Below are positions 1 to 8,751 of a stretch of 64,000 bases of DNA, one piece after another. Position 1 is the stretch's first letter, and each line of letters opens with the position of its first letter. Origin of the DNA: Methanosphaera sp. ISO3-F5 (lineage in GTDB: Archaea > Methanobacteriota > Methanobacteria > Methanobacteriales > Methanobacteriaceae); NCBI RefSeq assembly GCF_034480035.2, contig NZ_CP118754.2:110119-174118 (forward strand). The letters are read 5' to 3'. Made by a program: the position numbers and the translations under genes. A model generated the notes under the pieces. It was not told the origin of the DNA. It searched no databases and saw only the letters and a list, made by a program, of their open reading frames with translations.

Positions 1-104
1 TTGTTTATTTCCTGTGTTTCTTCTGTTATTCGTGTTATGTTTCCATAGTTGTAGATAATCTGGTATGCTGATTGTCCGAATGGGTTTAGGTATGCGGTTT
101 TCAT
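1..104 (-). CDS. Hypothetical protein, N-terminal part only (runs off window)
   Basis: An open frame begins with ATG at 104 and continues past the window edge. The visible 34 residues start MKTAYLNPFGQSAYQI and are polar with no recognisable motif. The stretch before it (105-220) is AT-rich promoter-like DNA shared with the oppositely oriented gene at 222. I cannot name a family from this fragment. Confidence 0.5.
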   Translation of the reverse strand, partial: MKTAYLNPFGQSAYQIIYNYGNITRITEETQEIN

Positions 105-221
105 ATTATATGTATTTGTTTAATGTAATATATAATTCTACACTTTATAAAGTATAGAAAAGATATATTTTATAAGAAAGCGTTTACATAAATAACAAGC
201 AATATAGATGAAAAGAAAATA

Positions 222-656
222 TTGGGGAAAGGGCTAGAGTTGACTAAGAAAACACAGAAACATAAAATCACCACCAGGGATGGAAGATTATGTGTTCAAT
301 ACTACATACTGCTGCAAAGATTAACATATAAGAAGAAACTTAAAAACAACAGCATTAAAGAGTACGTGTCCTATCATATTAAGTTTCCAAGAACATTATA
401 TGAGTTAATAGGACAGGATACTGTATACCTGGAAAAGGTAGAAGATAAACTAGTCATGCACACAAACTCTCATGAAAGTTATAAGAAAATACGCATACAA
501 GAAACAAGAAAAAATGATACTGCCGGATATCAGTTAACCATCCCTCAGAAACTATTAAAAATCAAAAACTACAAACGTGGCAACACGTACATACTATGCG
601 AAACAATAGCAGCAGACAACAAAAAAGGTTACACTCTCACCTTAGAATTAATATGA
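222..656 (+). CDS. AbrB-like two-repeat protein, possible orphan antitoxin
   Basis: A basic protein of about 140 residues with no ATG start; TTG at 222 or TTG at 240 (after a GGGGAAAGGG stretch) is the likely start. Residues 45-75 (YHIKFPRTLYELIG) and 100-125 (GYQLTIPQKLLKIKN) each look like the beta-strand plus (I/P)-P-x-x-L turn of an AbrB/SpoVT swapped hairpin, so it seems to hold two such units, like the protein at 13693. Proteins of this kind normally act as DNA-binding antitoxins for PIN toxins, but no PIN gene follows here. The family assignment rests on the strand/turn pattern only. Confidence 0.5.
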   Translation: MGKGLELTKKTQKHKITTRDGRLCVQYYILLQRLTYKKKLKNNSIKEYVSYHIKFPRTLYELIGQDTVYLEKVEDKLVMHTNSHESYKKIRIQETRKNDTAGYQLTIPQKLLKIKNYKRGNTYILCETIAADNKKGYTLTLELI

Positions 657-720
657 TGAAATAAGCACTTGTTCAAATATGTATGTGCATTAATACCAGA
701 TACACCATCCCCCCTTTTGG

Positions 721-738
721 GGTGTCATTAATGTCACT
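721..738. promoter_or_regulatory. Operator-like inverted motif before HxlR gene
   Basis: GGTGTCATTAATGTCACT has dyad symmetry around CATTAATG. A close relative, GGGTCATGAATGTCACC, lies just upstream of the aldo/keto reductase at 2266-2283. The shared motif suggests that the HxlR protein encoded at 832 binds both. It is preceded by a CCCCTTTTGGGG stem at about 713-724. Confidence 0.45.
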
Positions 739-831
739 TGCCTTATTAAATCATGAAAAATATAACTAATACCAATACGAAAATGTTTAATGATAGAGAA
801 ACTAAACATATGACTTTTTTTTGAATCAGAT

Positions 832-1203
832 ATGACAGAATGCCCTGTTGAATTATCTCTCAGAGTAATAAATAGAAAATGGGTTTTACAGATTATCAGA
901 GACATGCTTTTTGGTAAAAAAAGATTTTCAGAATTTAAAGAAGGAAAACCAGACCTGACAAATAAAGCACTAACCAGATGCCTAAAATTCATGGAAACAG
1001 AAAACCTCATAGAAAAAATCACAGACAAAGAAAATAAGAAGAACACACATTACCTTTTAACAGAAAAAGGAAAATCATTAAATCAACTAATCTATGACTT
1101 AGTAATTTTTACATTAGATAATGATAACGATCCATCACACTTTAGTGAAGAAACAAAAAACAATCCTAAGAAAATATTCCGGGAAAAACTAGAATTAAAC
1201 TAA
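832..1203 (+). CDS. HxlR family winged-helix transcription regulator
   Basis: A 123-residue protein with the HxlR signature: an N-terminal Cys-Pro (TECPVELSLRVINRKWV), then IIRDMLFGKKRFSEF, the recognition helix region with ALTRCLKFMETENLI, and a wing ending THYLLTEKGKSL. HxlR proteins are dimeric regulators that often sense reactive or redox-active compounds through the N-terminal Cys. It faces the aldo/keto reductase gene, and the same operator-like motif lies before both genes, so it probably controls the reductase. A second HxlR protein lies at 36866. Confidence 0.9.
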   Translation: MTECPVELSLRVINRKWVLQIIRDMLFGKKRFSEFKEGKPDLTNKALTRCLKFMETENLIEKITDKENKKNTHYLLTEKGKSLNQLIYDLVIFTLDNDNDPSHFSEETKNNPKKIFREKLELN

Positions 1204-1272
1204 AAAAAAAGTGTGGGGGACAAATAACCAGAAGAATTAGGAGAATAGGAAGATAAAATATTACCCCACAGA

Positions 1273-2214
1273 TTATTTCATTTCTTTCTCCCAGTACCGG
1301 ATAGTGTTCAAGTTAATATCATCAGCTGTTTTTTCAATTAATTCTATCTCATCACCGGTTAACTCTATTTGACTTGCTTTTAAAGCATCAGTTACATGAT
1401 GTATCTTGGTTGCTCCCACAATTGGTAATGTTCCCTTAGCTATTGCCCATGCAACTGGAATCTGTGCAATGTTAACATCATGATTAACTGCAACATCACC
1501 TAATACACGGTTTAGTTCTCCTATTTTATCAAGACTGTCACCATATGCTGCTGCCCTGTCTGAACCTTCAGGGAATGGATGTTTAGTATCATACTTACCA
1601 GATAATGCTCCCTGTTCAAGTACCATGTATGAAAAGAATGTTATATCATTTTCTTTACAGTAGTCCAGTATTCCTGAAGTTTCTGATGATCTGTTTAGTA
1701 GACTGTAATGGTTCTGAACTGCTCCTAACTTTAACCCATTATCCTGTAGGATTTCATTAGCTTCTTTAATTTCTTCCAGGTTATGATTTGAAACTCCGAG
1801 CATTCCTATAGCATATTCCTGTGCTGTTAATGCTAGTTTTTCTGTCCATTTTGGTGCATCAGCTGTGTTATGTATCCAGAAAATGTCTATGTGGTCCGTG
1901 TTTAAGAGGTTCATACTATTTTCTAGCATTGCTGTTACTGGGTTTTCTGAATTATTGTCTGCACATTGTGGTGTGAATTTTGTTGAGATGATATAGTCTT
2001 CTCTTGGTGTTGTTTTAAGAAATTCTCCTAAGACTTTTTCTGAAGTTCCCATACCATATGCGTATGCTGTGTCCCATAAGTTTAATCCTATTTTGATTGA
2101 TTCATCATATATTGGTTTTAGGTCTTCTGTGTTTAATTCGTTTCCGAATGTCTTATCGTTTCCCCAAGCCCATGCACCTAGAGCTATTTTTGGTAATTTT
2201 TTATCTGTTTTCAT
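1273..2214 (-). CDS. Aldo/keto reductase
   Basis: A 313-residue soluble oxidoreductase with a complete AKR barrel. It has the early LGAWAWGNDKTFG turn, the catalytic Asp/Tyr segment (NLWDTAYAYGMGTSEKVLGE), the active-site Lys (IISTKFTP), the His segment (IDIFWIHN), and the NADP-binding tail IPVAWAIAKGTLPIVGATK. It is expected to reduce aldehydes or ketones with NAD(P)H in the cytoplasm; the natural substrate is unknown. It converges with the HxlR gene, and a matching operator-like motif lies about 50 bp upstream of its start. Confidence 0.93.
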   Translation of the reverse strand: MKTDKKLPKIALGAWAWGNDKTFGNELNTEDLKPIYDESIKIGLNLWDTAYAYGMGTSEKVLGEFLKTTPREDYIISTKFTPQCADNNSENPVTAMLENSMNLLNTDHIDIFWIHNTADAPKWTEKLALTAQEYAIGMLGVSNHNLEEIKEANEILQDNGLKLGAVQNHYSLLNRSSETSGILDYCKENDITFFSYMVLEQGALSGKYDTKHPFPEGSDRAAAYGDSLDKIGELNRVLGDVAVNHDVNIAQIPVAWAIAKGTLPIVGATKIHHVTDALKASQIELTGDEIELIEKTADDINLNTIRYWEKEMK

Positions 2215-2265
2215 AATTATTCACTTGATATTATGATTTAAATTATTATGTATAAAAATGTATTA

Positions 2266-2283
2266 GGGTCATGAATGTCACCA
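2266..2283. promoter_or_regulatory. Operator-like motif before aldo/keto reductase
   Basis: GGGTCATGAATGTCACC matches the motif at 721-738 at most positions and sits about 50 bp upstream of the reductase start codon. It is the likely second target of the HxlR regulator at 832. Confidence 0.4.
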
Positions 2284-2339
2284 TAAGCTCTGCTTTTATG
2301 ATGTACCAGCATTATTTGGTTAAATCATGAAATCATTAC

Positions 2340-3215
2340 CAAGTGTAGCACATAGCATATTTGTGGAACAATAACATTACACGTGTAGCACGAAAAAATA
2401 TTGTAGCACAATTATATAAGAGTAACTGGTAGAATCACCCGACAAAGGATAAACAATAGATTATTCCATCAGAATAGCCCGTTTAAAAAAAATTATGAAA
2501 AAAAATAAAACAGACTAAAATTACAGAATAAAAAAAATAATGTAGCACAGAAGAAAAAAAATAGCACAAAAAATACAATAAATGTAGCACGAAAATACAA
2601 GTGTAGCACAATACATCTTCGACAACACCACATGTAACCAGAATCACATAGTATAACACAGCATATATGAATAACTACTATAACCACACAACAACAGATC
2701 AACAATAAATATTCCATAAAAATAGCCCGTTTAAAAAAAATTATGAAAAAAAATAAAACAGACTAAAATTACAGAATAAAAAGAATAATGTAACACAGAA
2801 GAAAAAAAGTAGCACAAAATACTATAATTGTGGCACGAAATATTGGTGTAGCACAATAACTATTTGGACAATATACCCCCACCCACTTTTGTTGCATGAA
2901 TCATTATCTTATAACACATAATATTTTTTTGGAAAAACTTGTAGAATCACTTGACAACAGATCAACCATAGTCATTCCATAAAAATAGCCTGTTTAATAA
3001 AAATTATGAAAAAATATAAAACAGACTAAAATTTCAGAATACTAAAAAAATAGTGCAGCACAGAAACATAACCGTAGCACATAACAAAATTATTTTATGT
3101 AGCACAATCAGTAATAGTAGCACAAAACCATAATAAATGTGGCACGAAATATAGGTGTAGCACAACATATTCCATGATTGTAGCACACCACCCAAAAAGT
3201 AGCACAAAAAAACTA
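2340..3215 (+). repeat. TGTAGCACA motif cluster I, with a ~250-bp repeat unit
   Basis: This gene-free stretch holds about 20 copies of TGTAGCACA or near variants (TGTGGCACG, TGTGGAACA), practically all in the same orientation. Overlaid on this is a longer direct repeat: a segment beginning CCATAAAAATAGCC(C/T)GTTTA recurs at about 2715 and 2980, and a close copy begins near 2466, so the array partly grew by duplication of a 245-265 bp unit. Open frames through it are low-complexity and not credible as genes. Confidence 0.85.
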
Positions 3216-3268
3216 ATAATAAGAAAAAAGAAAATAATAACCAAAAAAAATAGGAACGGGAAAGAAAC

Positions 3269-4690
3269 ATGAGATATAAAACATTAATCCTAAGATTAGA
3301 AGATCGATCAGGCCACCTATTAGAAGTTTCAAAAATAATCTCCACACACAACGCCAACATCACACGCCTCAGCTACAACAAAGTAGTAGACCAACACACA
3401 GTATTTATAGAAGTCTACGCAGACGAAAAAGACATAACAAACCTCACCAATGAATTAAAAGAAAAAAACTACCTACTACAACATAGCAGTGAAGAAGTTG
3501 ATGCACTAATCACACTACAAATCATCGACATACCAGGAACAGTAACAAACATACTGGAAGTTTTTGAAAAATACGATGTGAACATCTCATACGTAAATAC
3601 ACAGGAAAACAACACATCCTACCAGTACTGTAAAATAGGCCTTTACGCTGCAAACTCTGAACGCATACAAACAGCACTGGATGAAATATCCACATTTTGT
3701 AAAATAGTGTCAATAAATTATGATATCCAAGACACAGTTATAGACAACACAGTATTCTATCATAACTTTGCACAAGAAATGAAAAGAAAACTATCATTAA
3801 CACAAGAAGAGACAAACACATTCCTAAACAATTCCAATAAAATCCTGCAAATACTAGAAGATAAACATGAAAATTACTTCAAAACATTCAATTACATCAG
3901 AAAATTTGCTAATTTCACAGTAGATTATAAAGATGAAAACTTTAATCCACGAATAAGCCATAAGAACATTACAACTAATACAAGAGTATACCTGATTGAA
4001 CCACAATGTGGAGGAAACACATATATCCTGGAATCAGAATCACAGTTACTCTTTATAGATTCAGGCTTTGCATGCTACAAGGATGAAATGAAAAAAATTT
4101 TCCACGAATTATTCCCATCATTTGATGAAATGAAAAAACAGCTAATATTAACACATGCAGATATGGATCATGCAGGCATAACCGATATATTCGATGAGAT
4201 ATATGTTAGTGAAAATACATTCATTAACTTCAAAAGAGAACATGAGGGAAAGAAAAACTTCAGGGAAGAAAACCCACTGCATGAACCTTACATTAAGCTT
4301 GATGAAATAATGTCCAGATATAAGCCGCCATTATTAAACAAGTTAAGGATTATTGGAAGTAAAACTAATGATGAAGAATTTGAGGAAATAGGAGAGTTTA
4401 CTTTCAATGATTTGACATTTAATATTTTTGAATCCAATGGTGGACACTTAAAAGGCGAAATAATCCTGGTTGAAAAGGACACTAAGATCGTGTTTACTGG
4501 TGATATCTTCGTAAACATCCATGGTTTTACACCTGAACAGTATGAGTTTAATCTTTTAGCACCATATCTTATGGGTTCTGTTAATACAGATTCAGAGAAA
4601 GCATCATCTTGTAGAAAAATATTGTTAAATAAGTGTAAGAATTATTTGCTCTGTCCGGGACATGGAGAATGGGTTCAGAATACTGATTAA
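3269..4690 (+). CDS. ACT-domain / metallo-beta-lactamase fold fusion protein
   Basis: A 473-residue soluble protein. Residues 1-75 and 80-155 look like two ACT ligand-binding domains (LILRLEDRSGHLLEVSKII; LQIIDIPGTVTNILEVF). Residues 240-470 form a metallo-beta-lactamase domain: the strand NTYILESESQLLFIDSG, the metal motif THADMDHAG (HxDxDH), then GGHLKGEIILVE, FTGDIF and the late metal ligand PGHGEW. The fusion suggests a metal-dependent hydrolase gated by an amino acid or similar ligand. The ATG follows a GGAACGGGAAAG ribosome binding site. The substrate is unknown. It lies between the first two TGTAGCACA clusters. Confidence 0.85.
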   Translation: MRYKTLILRLEDRSGHLLEVSKIISTHNANITRLSYNKVVDQHTVFIEVYADEKDITNLTNELKEKNYLLQHSSEEVDALITLQIIDIPGTVTNILEVFEKYDVNISYVNTQENNTSYQYCKIGLYAANSERIQTALDEISTFCKIVSINYDIQDTVIDNTVFYHNFAQEMKRKLSLTQEETNTFLNNSNKILQILEDKHENYFKTFNYIRKFANFTVDYKDENFNPRISHKNITTNTRVYLIEPQCGGNTYILESESQLLFIDSGFACYKDEMKKIFHELFPSFDEMKKQLILTHADMDHAGITDIFDEIYVSENTFINFKREHEGKKNFREENPLHEPYIKLDEIMSRYKPPLLNKLRIIGSKTNDEEFEEIGEFTFNDLTFNIFESNGGHLKGEIILVEKDTKIVFTGDIFVNIHGFTPEQYEFNLLAPYLMGSVNTDSEKASSCRKILLNKCKNYLLCPGHGEWVQNTD

Positions 4691-4908
4691 CTAACCTCCA
4701 ATATAGACTTTTTTTCTTTGATATGATTTTATGGATAAAAAGGTATTACTTCTGAAAATGAGCCATACAGGAAGTATACGACATTTACTATAGTAAATTA
4801 TAATTATTTTATTTAAACCTACCCTAACAGATATTAATAATAGCACCACTACCAAATATTCTGATATATCCATCAGTAATAGAATAAAATAACCTATTTT
4901 AATATAAA

Positions 4909-4920
4909 ACTATATATAAG
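4909..4920 (+). promoter_or_regulatory. TATA box of the histone gene
   Basis: ACTATATATAAG lies about 40-50 bp before the histone start codon, which matches an archaeal TATA element followed by a short untranslated leader with AGGAG. Confidence 0.6.
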
Positions 4921-4960
4921 ATATTTAATAAAATATTAATTATAAAATTATAGGAGAAAA

Positions 4961-5167
4961 ATGATATTTATGGCAGAATTACCAATCGCACCAGTAAAAA
5001 GAATCATTAAACAAGCAGGTGCAGCAAGAATTAGTGATGATGCAGCAGTAGCATTAGCAGACGCTATGGAAGAATTTGCAGAAGAAATTGCAATAGAAGC
5101 TACTAAATATGCAAAACACGCAGGTCGTAAAACTGTTACAGCTGATGATATTAAATTAGCATTATAG
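4961..5167 (+). CDS. Archaeal histone
   Basis: A 65-68 residue histone fold: helix 1 ([18 protein letters not shown]), long helix 2 ([20 protein letters not shown]) and helix 3 after the (G/R)[13 protein letters not shown] loop. All DNA-contact positions expected for HMf/HMt-type histones (R near 19, K/T pair in the last loop) are present. The usual start of the family is MAELPIAP, so ATG at 4970 may be the real start instead of 4961; AGGAG lies just before. It wraps DNA into nucleosome-like particles and stands alone in its own transcription unit close to the proposed origin. Confidence 0.97.
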   Translation: MIFMAELPIAPVKRIIKQAGAARISDDAAVALADAMEEFAEEIAIEATKYAKHAGRKTVTADDIKLAL

Positions 5168-5198
5168 GAACGTTTTACACTACAATTTATGAGGGGTG

Positions 5199-5235
5199 AT
5201 GTTAATATTTATTTAACATTTGAACCCTTTTTTTA
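5199..5235 (+). terminator. Hairpin plus T-run after the histone gene
   Basis: ATGTTAA and TTAACAT pair around a short AT loop, followed within 10 bp by a run of seven T. A larger outer pairing, GGGTGAT (5194) with ATCACCC (5245), encloses it. Confidence 0.5.
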
Positions 5236-5299
5236 TTAATCACCCATACATTAGATTATTTTTCTTGTTTTAGGATTAACTTGGTTTAATTAGTAACAA

Positions 5300-6560
5300 T
5301 ATTATTGTAGCACGGATGATGATTGTAGCACAATCATATACTGTAGCATAACATGAAAATGTGGAACAAAAAACAGTTAATCAATTGTAGCACAACAAGT
5401 AAATGTAGCCCCAATATAAAAAGATTAATTTATACCAGACACTACCACAACATGATCAACAAAACAATCCTCACTGTAGCACAACATAAAACGTGGTACG
5501 ATTTAATTCTGTGGAACAAAACTTATTACCCGGTGTGGCACAAAAAGAAATTGTAGCCGAAATTATAACTAATTAAATTATAAAACATAACATCAATATT
5601 TAATCCACATTACAATCCCCCATTGTAGCACAAGTCAAATAATGTAGCACAAAAAAATATACTATACTATCAAGATTAACAAATTATGTTCCACAAATCA
5701 GTTCTGTGCTACAATAAACCTGAGTATGTGCCACACTTTTATTACGTAGCACAAAGAAGACACTAAAGACGTTTTTACAACAGAAAAGATGTATTAAAAA
5801 AATTACCCATGACAAGACATGAAAATAATTCAAAGTAAGATAAATTTAAAGAGGTAAGATAGAAGTAACCTATTGAAATATTAATCACAGTTATCATTAT
5901 ATTAACCTTAAATCATTTCAATTAAAAATAGAAAAAAAGCACCTACATTAAACAATAAAAAAGAAGAAATTTCCAAAAAATCACTAAATTTCACCAAAAT
6001 CGTAGCACAAAAATATAAAAGTGGCACAAAAAATAACAAGACCAAGAACAAAAATACTACTTCACAAACATACCAGAATTTCAACATAACCCCAAATTAT
6101 AAATGTAGCACAAAATAAAAATAGGCCACAAAAAAAACAGTACCCCACAATATTGTAGCACAGTAAAAAAATTGTTCCACAAAAATAGGATCAAGTAAAA
6201 GTAAATCTGCTGATGTTAAAACACAACACCAACTATTGTGTGCCACAAGAAAACACAAACATATGTACCACACAATAAGAACGTAGCACAAAAATATTCA
6301 AAAACCAGGCCCACAACCATTAACTTGTGCCACACACCACAAATGTGACACAATTATCAGAAAAGGTGTACCACATTTTAACAATGTGGCCAAAAAAATG
6401 CTATTTTTAGTAGCCCAAAGCCTATTTGTGACACAAAATATGCCCCTTTTTTGTAGCCAAAACACCACACAGGCTACAAAATCTGGTTTACAAATGCCTC
6501 ATGTGACACAATTTTTGTAGCCAAAATATAACGTGTGCTACACGTTTTTTGTAGCACATT
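5300..6560. repeat. TGTAGCACA motif cluster II
   Basis: About 35 copies of TGTAGCACA and variants (TGTGGCACA, TGTGACACA, TGTGGAACA) lie here without any gene. Up to about 5.66 kb almost all read TGTAGCACA. From 5.68 kb the reverse form (TGTGCTACA, TGTGCCACA, TGTTCCACA) is mixed in, and near 6.4-6.55 kb both forms alternate closely. Spacing is irregular, about 15-60 bp. The core is a near-dyad TGT-N3-ACA. A GGTAAGATA motif of the other array type appears at about 5853. Confidence 0.85.
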
Positions 6561-6689
6561 TCATCATCCGGCTACAATTTTTCAGTAAATAAAAAACAAA
6601 AAACAATACATCATCAGTTGTTCTTGGTTTTATGACATTACAACTGTTTTCTGTTAACATGTGAACTTCCTGTTTTTCTATCGTTAAAA

Positions 6690-6900
6690 CAAGCTCTTAT
6701 ATTATATTATATATAATAATATATTTTATTATATTATATATTATATATCTCAAATCCATTTTACGAAAGTATAGGGGGAACTCATGTGGCCTCGTGCCAC
6801 AATTGTACCACGGTACCACACAGTAATAGGGGGTACCTCTTCAAAATGGAGTTACACTTGAAATTGTTTAAAATGGTTAATTTTCAATTGTAAAAAAATA
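6690..6900. other. Candidate replication origin (AT-only tract plus inverted Orc1/Cdc6-like boxes)
   Basis: About 6693-6748 is a continuous tract built from TATTATAT units, a good candidate for DNA unwinding. Two G-strings in related settings follow (TATAGGGGGAACTC near 6770, AATAGGGGGTACCTC near 6825). At 6852-6863 lies TTACACTTGAAA and at 6882-6893 its inverse as TTTCAATTGTAA (TTACAATTGAAA on the minus strand). TTACAnTTGAAA resembles the Cdc6-1 box I recall for the Methanothermobacter origin. No cdc6/orc1 gene is in the window, so the call rests on sequence motifs alone. Confidence 0.5.
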
Positions 6901-6964
6901 ATCCTTGATAAAATAAAGTAATTAATGTTTGGGAGGTTATGATATTGTTAGGTAATGTTGGAGT

Positions 6965-7543
6965 TTATAATCTGTTTAACATATAATTAAGATCTTCTTC
7001 TATAATTGTTCTTTCAGTTCCTTCAATGGTAAATGTTTTTCCAAGTATACATTCCTGTTTAATGAATTTAGCAAGATCTTCTTTAAAGTATTGGACATTC
7101 TTATATTTAGCTTCCCTAGACTTGTTACTAAGAACAGTGTCTACATTTGCCTCTAGTCTAAGATATTTTTTTCTGAGCAAGAACATCACAGCATCCTGGA
7201 ACACTTTTCTTATTTCTGGATTGTTATTAATATTTTCTTCCCGTGCTGCTTTTCTTTCTAATATTTTTCTTTTACTTTCTATTTCTGCTTCTAATTCAGC
7301 AATTAATGCTCTTTCTTTTTTTATCATGTCTTCATATTGAGCTACGGTTGTTTCTCTTGACTGAATTATTACTTCTAATTGTCTAATTTCTACAGCTGTT
7401 GAAGATTCATTCGCTTGTTCTTCTTTATCCAGTTTTTCTTCTACAGCATCTCTTACAAAATCACTTACTTTGTCTGTTTTTAATTGAACTCTTTCATATA
7501 ATTCTTCATCGACTCTTGCTCTTAATTGTCTGTTTTTTACCAT
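6965..7543 (-). CDS. Ribbon-helix-helix / coiled-coil DNA-binding protein
   Basis: A 192-residue protein. Residues 1-40 fit a ribbon-helix-helix domain (NRQLRARVDEELYERVQLK, then VSDFVRDAVEEKLDKEE). Residues 45-105 are a charged coiled coil. Residues 110-192 are a basic helical domain (IRKVFQDAVMFLLRKKYL). No enzyme motif is present. The same plan, N-terminal ribbon-helix-helix plus coiled coil, recurs in the genes at 8752 and 63025, each beside a repeat array. It lies between the candidate origin and the 11-bp array, so a structural or segregation role is plausible but unproven. Confidence 0.7.
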   Translation of the reverse strand: MVKNRQLRARVDEELYERVQLKTDKVSDFVRDAVEEKLDKEEQANESSTAVEIRQLEVIIQSRETTVAQYEDMIKKERALIAELEAEIESKRKILERKAAREENINNNPEIRKVFQDAVMFLLRKKYLRLEANVDTVLSNKSREAKYKNVQYFKEDLAKFIKQECILGKTFTIEGTERTIIEEDLNYMLNRL

Positions 7544-7713
7544 TTTTATTCCAACCTAACATATTTTTCATGTTAGATCATTGTTTTCATACTTCAATCA
7601 TACCTGCATATTACCTTGAAAAAATATTTATATTCATGAGGTAATAAACTATATTCATAGGTCTTAATGAATAGGGTTGTTGAATTTATTTTCAATGACC
7701 TAATTTTATTCAT

Positions 7714-7860
7714 TTATATCGTCGCTTGTTTTTTAATATTTTTATTATGTTCTTCTATTAATTTTGATATAACAGTATTATAACTGTCTTCCATTGTTCC
7801 TAGCTTTTTTAATGCGATTTTTGTTTCTTCGGAAACTCTTATAGTTGTACTTTTACTCAT
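7714..7860 (-). CDS. Small ribbon-helix-helix protein (48 aa)
   Basis: A short frame beginning MSKSTTIRVSEETKIALKKL, followed by GTMEDSYNTVISKLIEEHNK. This is the standard pattern of CopG/VapB-like ribbon-helix-helix repressors (beta strand TTIRVS, helix EETKIALKKL, helix DSYNTVISKLIEEH). It is preceded by GGGGAC and a pair of TACAAGTAACAC repeats that may be its own operator. No toxin gene is adjacent, so it may act alone as a repressor or in concert with the neighbouring larger proteins. Confidence 0.75.
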   Translation of the reverse strand: MSKSTTIRVSEETKIALKKLGTMEDSYNTVISKLIEEHNKNIKKQATI

Positions 7861-7930
7861 ATATTGTCCCCTCAGTACATTGTATAGTAATACTTTTTAT
7901 CGTTTTCACTATATAAATGTATACATTGAT

Positions 7931-7969
7931 TACAAGTAACACAATGTAGTAATTATGTACAAGTAACAC
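7931..7969. promoter_or_regulatory. Direct repeats TACAAGTAACAC upstream of small RHH gene
   Basis: TACAAGTAACAC occurs at 7931-7942 and 7958-7969, 27 bp apart, about 70-110 bp upstream of the small ribbon-helix-helix gene. This is the kind of site such repressors use for autoregulation. Confidence 0.4.
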
Positions 7970-8024
7970 TTATTATATACTACTATATTATTTTTTAGTA
8001 TTTAAATGTTACCACATTTCTTAC

Positions 8025-8665
8025 CTCAATCTTACCTCTTTCTTACCTTCATCATACCCCAATCTTACCTCAATCTTACCCCAATCTTACCTCCATCTTA
8101 CCATAAAAAAATCAGAAATACACAAATTTTCACCCAAAATAACGTAACATTATAAATAACATTACAAACAATATATTACCAAAACAAAATTTAGGTATCT
8201 TACCCAGGTAATATAGTATCTTACCTCTATCAAGATACAATCTTACCTCTATCTTACCTTATATTACTTCATCTTACCTGTAAGTAATATAAGTTAAAAA
8301 TGCTTTATACACTAAAATAAAGCTTTAGAATAAGTTTAAGAAAAATGATATAAAAATAGTATCTTACCTGTATCTTACCAGTTTCATACCTGTATCATAC
8401 CTCTATGTTACTAGTATCTTACCAGTATCTTACCTGTATCTTACCACATCATACCTATATCATACTTCAATCTTACCTATTCTTACCTCAATCTTACCCC
8501 AATATTACCTCAATCATACCTAAATCTTACCAGTATCTTACCAGTATCTTACCTATATCTTACCTCTATCTTACCACCATCATACCTAGGTAACATAGAT
8601 TGCAACTATAAGGTAAGATACAAAAATACACAATCTTACCCCTAAAAAAAATAATCACACCCCAA
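8025..8665 (+). repeat. Array of 11-bp TCTTACC repeats upstream of RHH/coiled-coil gene
   Basis: About 45 copies of (T/A)TCTTACC(T/A) or TCATACC, nearly all in one orientation, in blocks at 8025-8105, 8190-8285 and 8365-8665. In the densest part (about 8415-8590) the unit is exactly 11 bp, for example AGTATCTTACC repeated, so sites fall on the same face of the helix. One inverted copy (GGTAAGATA) lies near 8611. ParR-type ribbon-helix-helix proteins bind 11-bp direct repeats in plasmid centromeres, and a ribbon-helix-helix gene starts about 90 bp downstream. Confidence 0.85.
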
Positions 8666-8751
8666 TATTACCTAACTTCATACCCAAAAAAAGTAATACA
8701 AATTCACAAAAAACAACAATTTAAAAAAAATAATAGGAGGATCAAAAACCG

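Noticed and set aside
2340..3215. CRISPR array
   Set aside because: The repeated element is only 9 bp, spacing is irregular, and there are no ~30-bp repeats, unique spacers or cas genes.
2493..3363. Hydrophobic proteins on the minus strand in cluster I
   Set aside because: Their Cys/Phe/Leu-rich sequence is simply the reverse reading of TGTAGCACA and A-rich DNA.
8025..8665. CRISPR array or coding repeat
   Set aside because: Units of 11 bp without spacers; the open frames through it are artefacts of the repeat and lack ribosome binding sites.
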